Shown: in pieces, positions 20,101 to 27,642 of the stretch
Layout: each line of letters begins with the position of its first letter
Numbering within the stretch: the stretch's first letter is position 1
Source: Nocardioides dokdonensis FR1436
Lineage (GTDB): Bacteria > Actinomycetota > Actinomycetes > Propionibacteriales > Nocardioidaceae
DNA: 64,000 bases
NCBI RefSeq assembly: GCF_001653335.1
Contig: NZ_CP015079.1
Coordinates: forward strand, 3,782,001 to 3,846,000
Direction of reading: 5' to 3'
Position numbers and translations under genes: made by a program
Notes under the pieces: generated by a model
Database searches by the model: none
Seen by the model: only the letters and a program-made list of their open reading frames with translations
Told to the model about the DNA's origin: nothing

Positions 20101-20947
20101 GGACGTTGGAGCCCCACATGATGAGGTAGCCGGCGTCCCACCAGTCCCCGGACTCCGGGACGTCGGTCTGGTCGCCGAAGACCTGCGGCGAGGCGACCGG
20201 GAGGTCGGCGTACCAGTCGTAGAAGCTCAGCATCGAGCCGCCGATGAGGTTCATGAACCGCGCTCCGGAGGCGTGGGAGACCATCGACATCGCCGGGATC
20301 GGGGAGAAGCCGGCCACCCGGTCAGGGCCCCACTTCGCGATCGTGTGCACGTGGGCGGCGGAGACCATCTCGACCGTCTCGTCCCACGAGGCGCGCACCA
20401 GCCCGCCCTTGCCGCGCGCCGACTTGTACGCCTTGGCCCGCTGGGGGTTGTCCACGACGTGCGCCCAGGCCTTGACCGGGTCGCCGTCGTGCTGCCTCTT
20501 GGCCTCGCGGTACATCTCCAGGAGCACCCCGCGGACGTAGGGGTAGCGGACCCGGGTCGGGCTGTAGGTGTACCAGGAGAACGCGGCCCCACGCGGGCAC
20601 CCGCGCGGCTCGTACTCAGGCGAGTCCGGACCGACCGACGGGTAGTCGGTCTGCTGGGTCTCCCAGGTGATGATCCCGTCCTTGACGTAGACCTTCCACG
20701 AGCACGACCCCGTGCAGTTCACCCCGTGCGTCGACCGGACGACCTTGTCGTGGCTCCACCGGTCGCGATAGAAGTCGTCGGCCTGGCGGCCCCCCTTCCT
20801 CGTCAGGGTGCGCAGGTCGTCGGAGACCACCGCCTTGGTGAAGTAGCGGCGGCTGGAGACCAGCGCGTCGGTGAACGAGCCGTCCATGCCAGGGCGCTTC
20901 CCGGACCTCGCCGACCGGTCGGCTCCGGACTCCACGTCGTTGCTCAT
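17180..20947 (-). CDS. narG: Respiratory nitrate reductase alpha subunit
   Basis: About 1255 residues; catalytic molybdenum bis-MGD subunit reducing nitrate to nitrite. The N-terminal FS0 cluster motif HGVNCTGSCSWK uses His plus cysteines, as in NarG. The segment WYADLPVASPQVFGDQTDVPESGDWW contains the Mo-ligand Asp. GAGTNHWFHSD and the C-terminal NRNGVVVARAIVSHR are also standard. No twin-Arg export signal is seen, so the active site faces the cytoplasm and nitrate must be imported, which fits the two NarK proteins upstream. A 64-base spacer with short repeats separates it from narK. Confidence 0.98.
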   Translation of the reverse strand: MSNDVESGADRSARSGKRPGMDGSFTDALVSSRRYFTKAVVSDDLRTLTRKGGRQADDFYRDRWSHDKVVRSTHGVNCTGSCSWKVYVKDGIITWETQQTDYPSVGPDSPEYEPRGCPRGAAFSWYTYSPTRVRYPYVRGVLLEMYREAKRQHDGDPVKAWAHVVDNPQRAKAYKSARGKGGLVRASWDETVEMVSAAHVHTIAKWGPDRVAGFSPIPAMSMVSHASGARFMNLIGGSMLSFYDWYADLPVASPQVFGDQTDVPESGDWWDAGYLIMWGSNVPVTRTPDAHWMTEARYRGQKVVAVAPDYADNVKFADEWLPAHPGTDGALAMAMGHVILREFYVERETPYFTDYTKRYTDLPFLVKVDVDGDGVHRPGKFLTAEDLAAHRDEENAAFKTVLVDATTDAPVVPNGALGHRFGASGEGLWNLDLGDVDPLLSLARDGAETVELELPRFDNPDGSAGSLRRGVPVRRVEGHLVTTVLDLMLAQYGVRRPGLPGQWPTGYEDAESPGTPAWQQRFTGVPWEAAARIGREFAQNAEESRGRSMIIMGAGTNHWFHSDTIYRTFLALTTLTGCQGVNGGGWAHYVGQEKVRPITGYNQVANALDWSRPPRNMIQTAYWYLHTDQFRYDQFGADTLSARTGEGQLAGKSTADVIAQSARLGWSPSYPTFDKNPLEITEDAAAAGRSVSDHIVSGLKDGSLSFACEDPDAPENFPRILSIWRANLLGSSSKGNEYFLKHLLGTDSSVRATETPESLRPRDITWHEKAPEGKLDLLMTLDFRQTSTTIFSDVVFPAATWYEKHDLNTTDMHPFVHSFNPAIAPPWQTRTDWDTWRAIAEKFSELAGPRLGTRRDVVAVPLMHDTPDAMATPHGAVKDWKPGPGQEPQCEPVPGLTMPKLVEVERDYGAVSQKMNALGPLLDTLGATTKGVTFEVGKEIDYLRAKNGPVRGGVADGRPSLVRDVHVCEAILALSGTTNGHLAVQGFKQLEKRTGHLMHDLAAEHEGKQVTFADTQAAPVSVITSPEWSGSESGGRRYSPFTINVERLKPWHTLTGRQHFYLDHDWMTELGEGLPVFRPPLNMAALFSEPAIGDVAGPGGDAVEGLTVRYLTPHNKWSIHSEYQDNLFMLSLSRGGQNIWMSDRDAAKVGVQDNDWIEAVNRNGVVVARAIVSHRMPEGTVYMHHAQDRLIDVPLAETSGKRGGIHNSLTRLLVKPTHLIGGYAQLTWAFNYIGPTGNQRDEVTVIRRRSQDVEY

Positions 20948-20984
20948 CGCACGGTTCCTCTCGATCGGCTGGTCGTCGGCTCGT

Positions 20985-21020
20985 CCATCACCTGTGTCGT
21001 CAGCTGTGTCATCAGCTGGG
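20985..21020. repeat. Three degenerate 12-bp repeats in the narK-narG junction
   Basis: Units CCATCACCTGTG, TCGTCAGCTGTG and TCATCAGCTGGG lie head to tail (20985-20996, 20997-21008, 21009-21020). They span the stop codon of the second narK-like gene and run into the 64-base spacer before narG. They may be replication slippage or an RNA-processing element. Confidence 0.5.
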
Positions 21021-22418
21021 CTTCGGGGCTCCGGGGCGCGCGTAGCGCTGCCACGTGATGGCGATGCACATCAGCGCCCAGGCGATGCCGATGGCGAAGA
21101 AGGCGGTCGGGCCCAAGGTGGTCACGCCGACGCCGAAGAAGAAGGGACCGAAGGCTGCGATCGCCGCGGTCCAGCCGATCACGCCACCGGCCTGGCGACG
21201 CTCGAAGATCATCGGCATCTGCTTGAAGGTGGAGGCGTTGCCGATGCCGCTGAACAGGAAGATCGCCAGCATCCCCCACAGGAACTGCCGGAAGTCCCCC
21301 TGCAGCGCCTCCGCCGAGCTGAGGTCGGGGGTCAACGCGGGCAGCGTGAATGCGATCGCGACCACCACGCCGATGCCGGAGACCAACGTCCAGACGGCGC
21401 CGCCCATCCGGTCGGTGAGCGGGGAGAACGCGACCCGGGCGGCGGCTCCGATCAGCGGGCCCAGGAACACGAACTTGACCGGGTCGGGCACGGAGTAGCC
21501 GTCGATCAGGAGGCGGGCCGACGCCCCCGCACCCGCGACGATCTCGTCGTTGCCGCCGCCGTACAGGTTGCTCATCAGCAGACCGAACTGCGCCGCGAGA
21601 CCGGAGAAGGTGCCGAACGTCATGATGTAGAGCAGCGTCATCAGCCACGTGTCCCTGTTGGCGAAGATGTCGAACTGCTGACGGATGCCGGCCTGCACCG
21701 GCACCGACTTGAGCATCGTCCAGGCCAGGACCGCCCCGATGACCATCAACGGGATCCAGACGAAGGCGGCGTTCTGGTACCAGACCTCGGTGGGCTCGCC
21801 CCCGGCCACCTCGAGCTGCTGGCTGCCGCCGAAGACGGCGAGCGCCGAGAACCCGATCAGGAACGGGGTGAGCAGCTGGACCAGGGACACCCCGAAGTTG
21901 CCCAGCCCGGCCTGCAGCCCCAGGGCCGTGCCCTGCTTGGCCTTGGGGAAGAAGTAGGAGGTGCTGGGCATGAAGCCGGAGAACGCGCCCCCACCGATGC
22001 CGGCCAGGAGCGCCAGGACCATGAGCTCCCAGTACGGCGCGTCGGGTGTCTGCACCCGCACGCCCCAGCCGAGCGTCGAGGCGATCAGGAGCAGCGACGT
22101 CAGGGAGACCAGCTTGCGGGTGCCCACGATCGGCGGCAGCACCATCCAGACCAGCCGGAACAGACCGGCCGAGAGACCCGGCATCGCGGCCATCCAGTAC
22201 AGCTGGTTCTGGGAGAAGGTGTAGCCCAGGGCGTTGAGCTTCGGGATGATCGCGCTCGGCAGGAACCACGCCACGAAGGCGAGGGTCAGGCAGAAGGTGG
22301 TGACCCACAGGGTGCGCCACGCCAGGTGGCTGTCCCAGGTCTCGGCGTTCTCGGGGTCCCAGTCCTCCAGCCACTCGCCGCCGCGTGCCGTGGATGCCTG
22401 GTTCGGCCTCGTGCTCAT
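21012..22418 (-). CDS. narK: NarK-type nitrate/nitrite transporter (MFS), second
   Basis: About 468 residues with 12 predicted helices. A soluble N-terminus (GGEWLEDWDPENAETWDSH) precedes the first helix. Nitrate-porter signatures are GLGNFGVSLVQLLTPF and GIGNASTFKQMPMIF. GNASTFKQMP differs from the other NarK in this operon, so the two probably belong to different subtypes (nitrate/proton symport versus nitrate/nitrite antiport). Which is which is an inference. ATG at 22418 overlaps the upstream narK stop and has a GGGGAGA ribosome binding site. Confidence 0.92.
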   Translation of the reverse strand: MSTRPNQASTARGGEWLEDWDPENAETWDSHLAWRTLWVTTFCLTLAFVAWFLPSAIIPKLNALGYTFSQNQLYWMAAMPGLSAGLFRLVWMVLPPIVGTRKLVSLTSLLLIASTLGWGVRVQTPDAPYWELMVLALLAGIGGGAFSGFMPSTSYFFPKAKQGTALGLQAGLGNFGVSLVQLLTPFLIGFSALAVFGGSQQLEVAGGEPTEVWYQNAAFVWIPLMVIGAVLAWTMLKSVPVQAGIRQQFDIFANRDTWLMTLLYIMTFGTFSGLAAQFGLLMSNLYGGGNDEIVAGAGASARLLIDGYSVPDPVKFVFLGPLIGAAARVAFSPLTDRMGGAVWTLVSGIGVVVAIAFTLPALTPDLSSAEALQGDFRQFLWGMLAIFLFSGIGNASTFKQMPMIFERRQAGGVIGWTAAIAAFGPFFFGVGVTTLGPTAFFAIGIAWALMCIAITWQRYARPGAPKPS

Positions 22419-23794
22419 CGTGTCTCCCCTGCCAGGGTCGGGTGCTCGAAGTGGTCGGCCAGCTCCGGGGACTGCTGGTGCAGCATCTGCACGACGGTGA
22501 GGTGCATCCACACGGCGCAGACCAGGGTCAGGACGAAGAGGACGAAGAAGGTCGCCGAGGGGAGCCCGGTCCACGAGGTGGTGTAGGCGAACAGCGGGGG
22601 GAGGAAGAAGCCTCCGAGACCGCCGAGCATGCCGACGAGTCCGCCGACGGAGCCCACCTCCGTGGGGAAGTACTCCGGGATGTGCTTGTAGACCGCGGCC
22701 TTGCCGACGCCCATCGAGCACCCCAGCACGAAGACGAGCAGGGCGAACGGCACCAGCCCGATGGAGTAGGGCAGCACGTCGTTGGTGCCGCTGGCGTCGA
22801 ACGACTCCGACACCTCCACCACGACATAGCCGTCGGGCATCATCAGGATGAAGGTGCAGACCAGCATCGTGGCGAAGGTCCAGTACATCACCCGCCGAGC
22901 GCCCAGCTTGTCGGAGAACCAGCCGCCCACGGGGCGCAGCAGGCTCGCGGGGAAGATGAACGAGGCGGTCAGGAGGGCGGCGGTGGACAGGGAGACCCCG
23001 AAGTTGTCCACGTAGTACTTCGGCAGCCAGGCCGCCAGCGCGACGTACGCGCCGAACACGGCGACGTAGTAGAGGCTGAACCGCCAGACCCGGACCTGCC
23101 TCAGGGGCAGCAGCTGCTCCCTGAGGGGCCGGCCCGCTCCCGGCTTGCGGTCCTGGCGCGGGGTCAGCGTCCACAGCGCGACGGCCGCCACCAGCAGCAG
23201 CACGGCATAGATCACCGGGACCAGTCGCCAGCCACCCTCGACGACGCCGAAGTAGGTCGCGCCGGCGGTGCTGGTGACCAGGACGGGGCCGATGAACTTG
23301 GTGACGGAGGCACCCACGTTGCCGGCCCCGAACACCCCGAGCGCGAAGCCCTGGTGCTGGCGCGGGAACCAGGCCGAGTTCCAGGCCACGCCCGCGGTGA
23401 AGGCGTTGCCTGCGAAGCCGACGAGGAAGGCCAGGACCAGGAGCACCGCGTAGCTGCCCGCCAGGGAGACCAGGTAGCAGAAGGCCGCTGTGGTCACGAG
23501 CATCACCGTGAACACGATGCGACCGCCGAGGCGGTCGGCCGCGATGCCGGCCGGGAGCCGCCACAGTGAGCCGTTGAGGATCGCCACGGCGGAGAGCCAC
23601 GACAGCTGGACGTCGCTGAGCCCGAACTCGTCGCGGATCGGCAGTCCGAGGACGCCGAACATCAGCCAGGCCGCGAACATCAGCGTGAACGCGATCGTCG
23701 ACAGTGCCAGCACCCGCCGCGCGCCCGGCGGCACGGTCTCGTGGGTGCTCGGGGCGTCGCCCGGGGGCCGGCCGTCGAGGAGTCGTGTGTCCAT
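22415..23794 (-). CDS. narK: NarK-type nitrate/nitrite transporter (MFS), first
   Basis: About 459 residues, 12 helices, first gene of the nar operon. Landmarks are the MFS loop GIAADRLGGR, the nitrate signature GNVGASVTKFIGP, and GSVGGLVGMLGGLGGFFLPP in the second half. N-terminal FTLMFAAWLMFGVLGLPI is typical of NarK1/NasA-type porters. The ATG at 23794 is used; an in-frame GTG at 23803 closer to the GGGAGA ribosome binding site is possible. The divergent AI-2E-family gene starts 116 bases away. Confidence 0.93.
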   Translation of the reverse strand: MDTRLLDGRPPGDAPSTHETVPPGARRVLALSTIAFTLMFAAWLMFGVLGLPIRDEFGLSDVQLSWLSAVAILNGSLWRLPAGIAADRLGGRIVFTVMLVTTAAFCYLVSLAGSYAVLLVLAFLVGFAGNAFTAGVAWNSAWFPRQHQGFALGVFGAGNVGASVTKFIGPVLVTSTAGATYFGVVEGGWRLVPVIYAVLLLVAAVALWTLTPRQDRKPGAGRPLREQLLPLRQVRVWRFSLYYVAVFGAYVALAAWLPKYYVDNFGVSLSTAALLTASFIFPASLLRPVGGWFSDKLGARRVMYWTFATMLVCTFILMMPDGYVVVEVSESFDASGTNDVLPYSIGLVPFALLVFVLGCSMGVGKAAVYKHIPEYFPTEVGSVGGLVGMLGGLGGFFLPPLFAYTTSWTGLPSATFFVLFVLTLVCAVWMHLTVVQMLHQQSPELADHFEHPTLAGETR

Positions 23795-23898
23795 CGAGGC
23801 CACGTTCTCCCTCGCCCGGCGGGCCCAGGCAGGGTCGAAGGTCCCGACTCGGCCGCCACTGGACCCGCTCACCCCGGTGGCACGAGCGCGAGGACATC

Positions 23899-23904
23899 TA
23901 GGGT
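23899..23904 (+). promoter_or_regulatory. Leaderless promoter -10 element of the AI-2E-family gene
   Basis: TAGGGT followed by 6 bases and the ATG at 23911; no ribosome binding site is visible. Confidence 0.55.
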
Positions 23905-23910
23905 GCTGCC

Positions 23911-25089
23911 ATGGACGACGAGGCAGCTCCAGCAGCCACCCGTGAGCGCGTGATCGGCCGCGGCGTGGACTGGTTGGCCCGGTGGACGCTGCGTTGGCTG
24001 CTGGTCGGGCTGGGCGCACTCGCCCTCGGCTGGCTGGTCGGCCAGGTGTGGAGCATCGTGCTGCCGGTCCTGCTGGCGCTCATCCTCACCACCGTCCTGC
24101 AACCGCCGACGCGGTGGTTGGAGCACCGGCTCCGGCTGCCCTCCGCGGTGGCCGCCCTCATCGTGATCCTGCTCAGCCTCGGCGTGGTCGGGGCCGTCGG
24201 CGTGACTATCGCGCCCTCGGTCGGTGACCAGTCGGTCGAGCTCGCCGAAGCGGCCTCCGAGGGCCTGACCACGGTCGAGCAGTGGGTCGAGGAGAGCTCG
24301 TTCGAGATCACCCAGGCCCAGGTCGAGTCCGTGGTCACCGCGGCCCAGGACCGGCTGGAGTCGAGTGCCAGCACCATCGCGTCCGGGGTCCTCGTCGGGG
24401 TGGGTGCGGTGACCTCCGCGCTGATCACCTTCGTGGTGACCCTCGTCCTCGCGTTCTTCTTCCTCAAGGACGGAGCCCGGTTCCTGCCCTGGGTCACGGA
24501 CCTCGCCGGCGACCGGGCCGGCCCGCACCTCGCCGAGGTCGGCGTCCGTGCCTGGACCACCCTGGGCGGGTTCGTGCGCACCCAGGCCCTGGTGGGGCTC
24601 ATCGACGCCGTGCTGATCGGCACCGGGCTGCTGCTGGTGGGCGTGCCGCTCGCCCTGCCGCTGGCAGTGCTCACCTTCGTGGCCGCCTTCGCCCCCATCG
24701 TGGGCGCGGTCAGCGTGGGTGCCCTCGCGGTGCTGGTCACGCTCGTCGCCAACGGCTGGGTCTCGGCGCTCATCGTGCTGGGCATCGTGCTGGGCGTGCA
24801 GCAGCTGGAGGGCAACGTGCTGCTGCCCTGGCTCCAGGGGCGCAGCCTGCGACTGCACGCCGGGGTGGTGCTGCTGACGATCATCCTGGGCTCGACGCTC
24901 TTCGGGGTCGCCGGCGCCTTCCTCGGCGTCCCGCTGGTCGCGGTCCTGGCCGTGGTGCTGCGCTACCTCGACGAGCTGGTGCGCGAACGCACCGCTCCCC
25001 CGGGGCCCGCACCGTCACCCGACGGGGACACAGGAGAGGTCGAGGACCAATCCTCCGATTCCCCTCCCGGGCGCACCGGCGCGCTCTAG
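23911..25089 (+). CDS. AI-2E family (PerM/TqsA-like) membrane transporter
   Basis: About 392 residues. Two N-terminal helices are followed by an extracytoplasmic loop (roughly residues 100-160, helical and acidic) and then a helix cluster with FFLKDGARF, GFVRTQALVGLIDAVLIGTGLLLVGVP and VQQLEGNVLLPWLQGRSLRLH, the last being the most conserved family motif. The C-terminus is a disordered Pro/Asp-rich tail. Members export diverse small molecules or drive ion antiport; autoinducer-2 transport cannot be assumed. Confidence 0.9.
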   Translation: MDDEAAPAATRERVIGRGVDWLARWTLRWLLVGLGALALGWLVGQVWSIVLPVLLALILTTVLQPPTRWLEHRLRLPSAVAALIVILLSLGVVGAVGVTIAPSVGDQSVELAEAASEGLTTVEQWVEESSFEITQAQVESVVTAAQDRLESSASTIASGVLVGVGAVTSALITFVVTLVLAFFFLKDGARFLPWVTDLAGDRAGPHLAEVGVRAWTTLGGFVRTQALVGLIDAVLIGTGLLLVGVPLALPLAVLTFVAAFAPIVGAVSVGALAVLVTLVANGWVSALIVLGIVLGVQQLEGNVLLPWLQGRSLRLHAGVVLLTIILGSTLFGVAGAFLGVPLVAVLAVVLRYLDELVRERTAPPGPAPSPDGDTGEVEDQSSDSPPGRTGAL

Positions 25090-25148
25090 GTTGTGGCTGG
25101 TCGCGCTGCGGGAGGCAGCCGACCACGCTCTTGGGAGGGAGCACTCAC

Positions 25149-25997
25149 ATGACCTCACGCACCATTGCCGCGCGCACCGCCGTCGTCGGCACCATCACCG
25201 CCCTGGCCTCGGCCGGGCTCGTCGCCGGCACCGCCGGCACCGCCGCCGCGGTCCCCGTCACCACGACGTACACCTGCACCGTGCCGCTCGTCGGCGACGT
25301 CCAGGTGCCTGTGTCGCTGGAGAAGCCCGAGCTGCCCACCGTGCCCGCCGGCTTCCCCGTCCCGGCCGGCATGGTGCCGCTCGAGGCCGCCGCCAGCGTT
25401 CCTGCCGCCGTCGCGGGCCTGCTGGGTCTCATCAGCGCCGACGGTGGCGCGCTGACCGGCTTCAGCGTGCTCGCCGGCGACACCGCGATCCCGGTCGAGG
25501 GGCTCGCCGGCAACGGCGTGGCACAGCCGGACGGTTCGCTGCTCATGAAGGCGTCGGGTCACAACGGAGCATTCACCTCGCCGCTGCCCGGCACGCACGA
25601 GCTGACCATGCCGGCCACCTTCGCGCTGGTGCCGACCTCGGGCGGTGTCCTGACGACGTACTCGATCCCGTGCGTGTCCGATGCACCCGCGTCCCTCGGG
25701 CAGCTGACCACGGTCAAGCAGGGTTCGGAGATGAGCGCCAAAAAGGTCACGAAGGTGAAGAAGGGCAAGAAGGCGAAGCTGCCCGTCTCGGTCACCAACA
25801 TGGTGGGCGGGGCCAGCGGCGACGTCGTGGCCCAGGTCGGCGCCAAGAAGGTCACGAAGGCCCTCACCGACGGCAAGGCCAGGATCGCGCTGCCGAAGCT
25901 GAAGAAGCCCGGCACCTACAAGGTCACGCTCAGCTACCTCGGCGACGCGATCACCGAGGCGGCCACGAAGACGGTGAAGGTCAAGGTCACCAGGTGA
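25149..25997 (+). CDS. Secreted protein with DUF6801-like and Ig-like regions
   Basis: About 282 residues. A Sec signal peptide with AGTAGTAAA cleavage region is followed by a domain with TYTCTVPLVGDVQVPVSLE, resembling the DUF6801 family found in secreted actinobacterial proteins. After about residue 195 the sequence becomes Lys-rich (SAKKVTKVKKGKKAKLPV), then an Ig/beta-sandwich-like module ending GTYKVTLSYLGD...KTVKVKVTR. A strong GGGAGGGAG ribosome binding site precedes the ATG. Likely a cell-wall-associated surface protein; no sortase motif. Confidence 0.72.
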   Translation: MTSRTIAARTAVVGTITALASAGLVAGTAGTAAAVPVTTTYTCTVPLVGDVQVPVSLEKPELPTVPAGFPVPAGMVPLEAAASVPAAVAGLLGLISADGGALTGFSVLAGDTAIPVEGLAGNGVAQPDGSLLMKASGHNGAFTSPLPGTHELTMPATFALVPTSGGVLTTYSIPCVSDAPASLGQLTTVKQGSEMSAKKVTKVKKGKKAKLPVSVTNMVGGASGDVVAQVGAKKVTKALTDGKARIALPKLKKPGTYKVTLSYLGDAITEAATKTVKVKVTR

Positions 25998-26025
25998 CCC
26001 CGGCACCCACCCGCTGACCCGTACG

Positions 26026-26065
26026 ACGACGCCGCCCGCCCCGCGATCTGCGGGGCGGGCGTCGT
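26026..26065 (+). terminator. GC-rich hairpin between the secreted protein and tpx genes
   Basis: GCCCGCCCCGC (26034-26044) pairs with GCGGGGCGGGC (26050-26060), extended by ACGAC/GTCGT around a 3-base bulge. It lies between converging genes and can serve both. Confidence 0.7.
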
Positions 26066-26087
26066 GGTGCGTCGGGGCCGGGGTGGC

Positions 26088-26582
26088 TCAGGCGAGCGCG
26101 GCGGCCACCGCGTCGTAGTCGGGCTCCTGGGCGATCTCGGGAACCAGCTCGGTGTGCAGCACGGTGCCGTCGGTGTCGAGGACGACCACGGCGCGCGCGA
26201 GCAGACCCTCGAACTTGCCGTCGACCAGCGTGACCCCGAAGTCCTGGCCGAAGGAGGACCGGAAGGCCGAGGCCATCACGACGTTGTCGATGCCCTCGGC
26301 GCCGCAGAAGCGGGCCTGGGCGAACGGGAGGTCCTCGGAGACGCAGACGACGGTGGTGTTGTCGAGCGCGGCGGTCAGCTCGTTGAAGCGGCGCACGCTC
26401 GCGGCGCAGACGCCGGTGTCGACGCTGGGGAAGATGTTCAGCACGGTCCGCGTGTCGCGCGGGCGGGTGACCTCGGTGGTCAGGTCGGTGCCGGACAGGT
26501 GGAAGTCGGGAGCGGCGCTGCCGACGGCGGGGAGGTCACTGACGAGCGTGACGGGAGTGCCTCCGAGTGCGGTGGTGGTCAT
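26088..26582 (-). CDS. tpx: Thiol peroxidase (atypical 2-Cys peroxiredoxin)
   Basis: About 164 residues; reduces hydrogen and alkyl peroxides using thioredoxin. The peroxidatic Cys is in FPSVDTGVCAASVRRF and the resolving Cys about 35 residues later in EDLPFAQARFCGAEG, the spacing that defines Tpx. GQDFGVTLVDGKFEGLLARAVVVLD completes the fold. Start ATG is followed by the usual N-terminal MTTTALGGTPVTL. A TAGAAC six bases before the ATG is a near match to the leaderless pattern. Confidence 0.96.
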   Translation of the reverse strand: MTTTALGGTPVTLVSDLPAVGSAAPDFHLSGTDLTTEVTRPRDTRTVLNIFPSVDTGVCAASVRRFNELTAALDNTTVVCVSEDLPFAQARFCGAEGIDNVVMASAFRSSFGQDFGVTLVDGKFEGLLARAVVVLDTDGTVLHTELVPEIAQEPDYDAVAAALA

Positions 26583-26630
26583 GCCGAGGTTCTACCACCC
26601 TCCACCACACCGCCGGACGAGGTGTCCGCG

Positions 26631-27029
26631 TCAGGCCTTGACGGCCAGCACCGGGCAGGGCGCGTCGAGCAGGATGCGCTGGGCGTTGCTGCCCAGGATC
26701 AGCTTCCCCACCGGGGAGCGTCGCCGCAGCCCGATGACCAGGAGCTCGGCGTCGTTGTCAGCGGTGATGCCGATGAGGTCCTCGGCCGGCTCGAAGCCTC
26801 GGACGAGCTGGCGCAGCTCGAACTCGACCTCGGCACCCTCGAGCTGCGAGCGGACGTCGTCGAGCTCGGTCTGGGCCTTGCCGGCCGCCTCGGTGTCGTA
26901 CTCGGCGCCACCGCGGTGCGACGACACGACGACGAGGCGCAGCCCGCGCAACCTCGCCTCCTCGATCCCCCGCGCCAGCGCGGCGCGCCCCTCGGGCTTG
27001 TTGACGTACCCGACCACTACAGCGCCCAT
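26631..27029 (-). CDS. Universal stress protein (UspA family)
   Basis: About 132 residues, single Usp domain. The N-terminal strand is VVVGYVNKPEGRAALARGIEEA, and the ATP-binding loop near the C-terminus is GLRRRSPVGKLILGSNAQRILLDAPCPVLAV, matching the G2xG9xG(S/T) pattern. It has an AGGAGG ribosome binding site. It follows tpx in genome order but is transcribed toward it, so the two could share a stress transcript from the usp promoter. Confidence 0.93.
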   Translation of the reverse strand: MGAVVVGYVNKPEGRAALARGIEEARLRGLRLVVVSSHRGGAEYDTEAAGKAQTELDDVRSQLEGAEVEFELRQLVRGFEPAEDLIGITADNDAELLVIGLRRRSPVGKLILGSNAQRILLDAPCPVLAVKA

Positions 27030-27164
27030 CGGTCCTCCTCGGCTCGACCACCGGTGTGCAGGACGCGGTGCGGCCCTGCCCCTGGCACGCTAACCGATCC
27101 CGGCTCACCCCACTGCCTGTGGAGGAGCCAGGTGCGTCTCCTCCGCGGCAGGCAGGCTGGGCCC

Positions 27165-27626
27165 ATGACCACGGCCCCGTCCCCCGCGCCGCGCTCGCGG
27201 GACGCCGGGGAGGGCCTGCAGGAGCCGCTCCCCCGTGGCCTCGAGCTGCGGCTGCGCGGGCTCGTGCTGGCCCACGTGTCGTCGCGACCCGCCCGTCGCC
27301 ACCCCACCGTGGTGCACGTCGGCGGCGACGACGGAGATGAGCTGGTCTTCGCCTGCTCCCCGGGCGACCCGGACGACCAAGGGGTGCGCACCGACGTCCT
27401 GCTCGCGCTGCTGGCCCGGGCGACCGGGTCCGACCCGTGGGTCTGGATCACCCGTCCCGGCGGCCTGGCGACCCAGGACGACGACGCACGGTGGCTGGCC
27501 GCCGCCCGCGCGGCGGCCGGTGAGCTGGGCCGGCCACTCGTGCTGGTGCTGGTGGACCGGCACGGCTGGCGCGACCCGCGCTCCGGGGTCGGGCGCGCCT
27601 GGCGGCGGCTGCGCCCGCGCCCCTGA
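27165..27626 (+). CDS. Hypothetical protein
   Basis: About 153 residues, not recognised. Likely soluble: a Pro/Arg-rich N-terminus, then LELRLRGLVLAHVSSRPARRHPTVVHVGGDDGDELVFAC, a helix LLALLARATGSDPWVWITRPG, and a C-terminal half with ARWLAAARAAAGELGRPLVLVLVDRHGW that reads like an alpha/beta strand-helix. Codon use and composition are like the neighbours. The ATG is the best in-frame start but has no clear ribosome binding site. It converges on the glutamate-cysteine ligase gene with only 16 bases between stops. Confidence 0.6.
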   Translation: MTTAPSPAPRSRDAGEGLQEPLPRGLELRLRGLVLAHVSSRPARRHPTVVHVGGDDGDELVFACSPGDPDDQGVRTDVLLALLARATGSDPWVWITRPGGLATQDDDARWLAAARAAAGELGRPLVLVLVDRHGWRDPRSGVGRAWRRLRPRP

Positions 27627-27642
27627 GGTCCGCCGGTGCTGC

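Noticed and set aside
17051..21058. Plus-strand 1335-codon open frame opposite narG
   Set aside because: High-GC shadow; narG is confirmed by motifs along its length.
23795..23910. Fnr/Crp-like box upstream of the nar operon
   Set aside because: No convincing TTGAT-N4-ATCAA or TGTGA-N6-TCACA was found in the 116-base gap.
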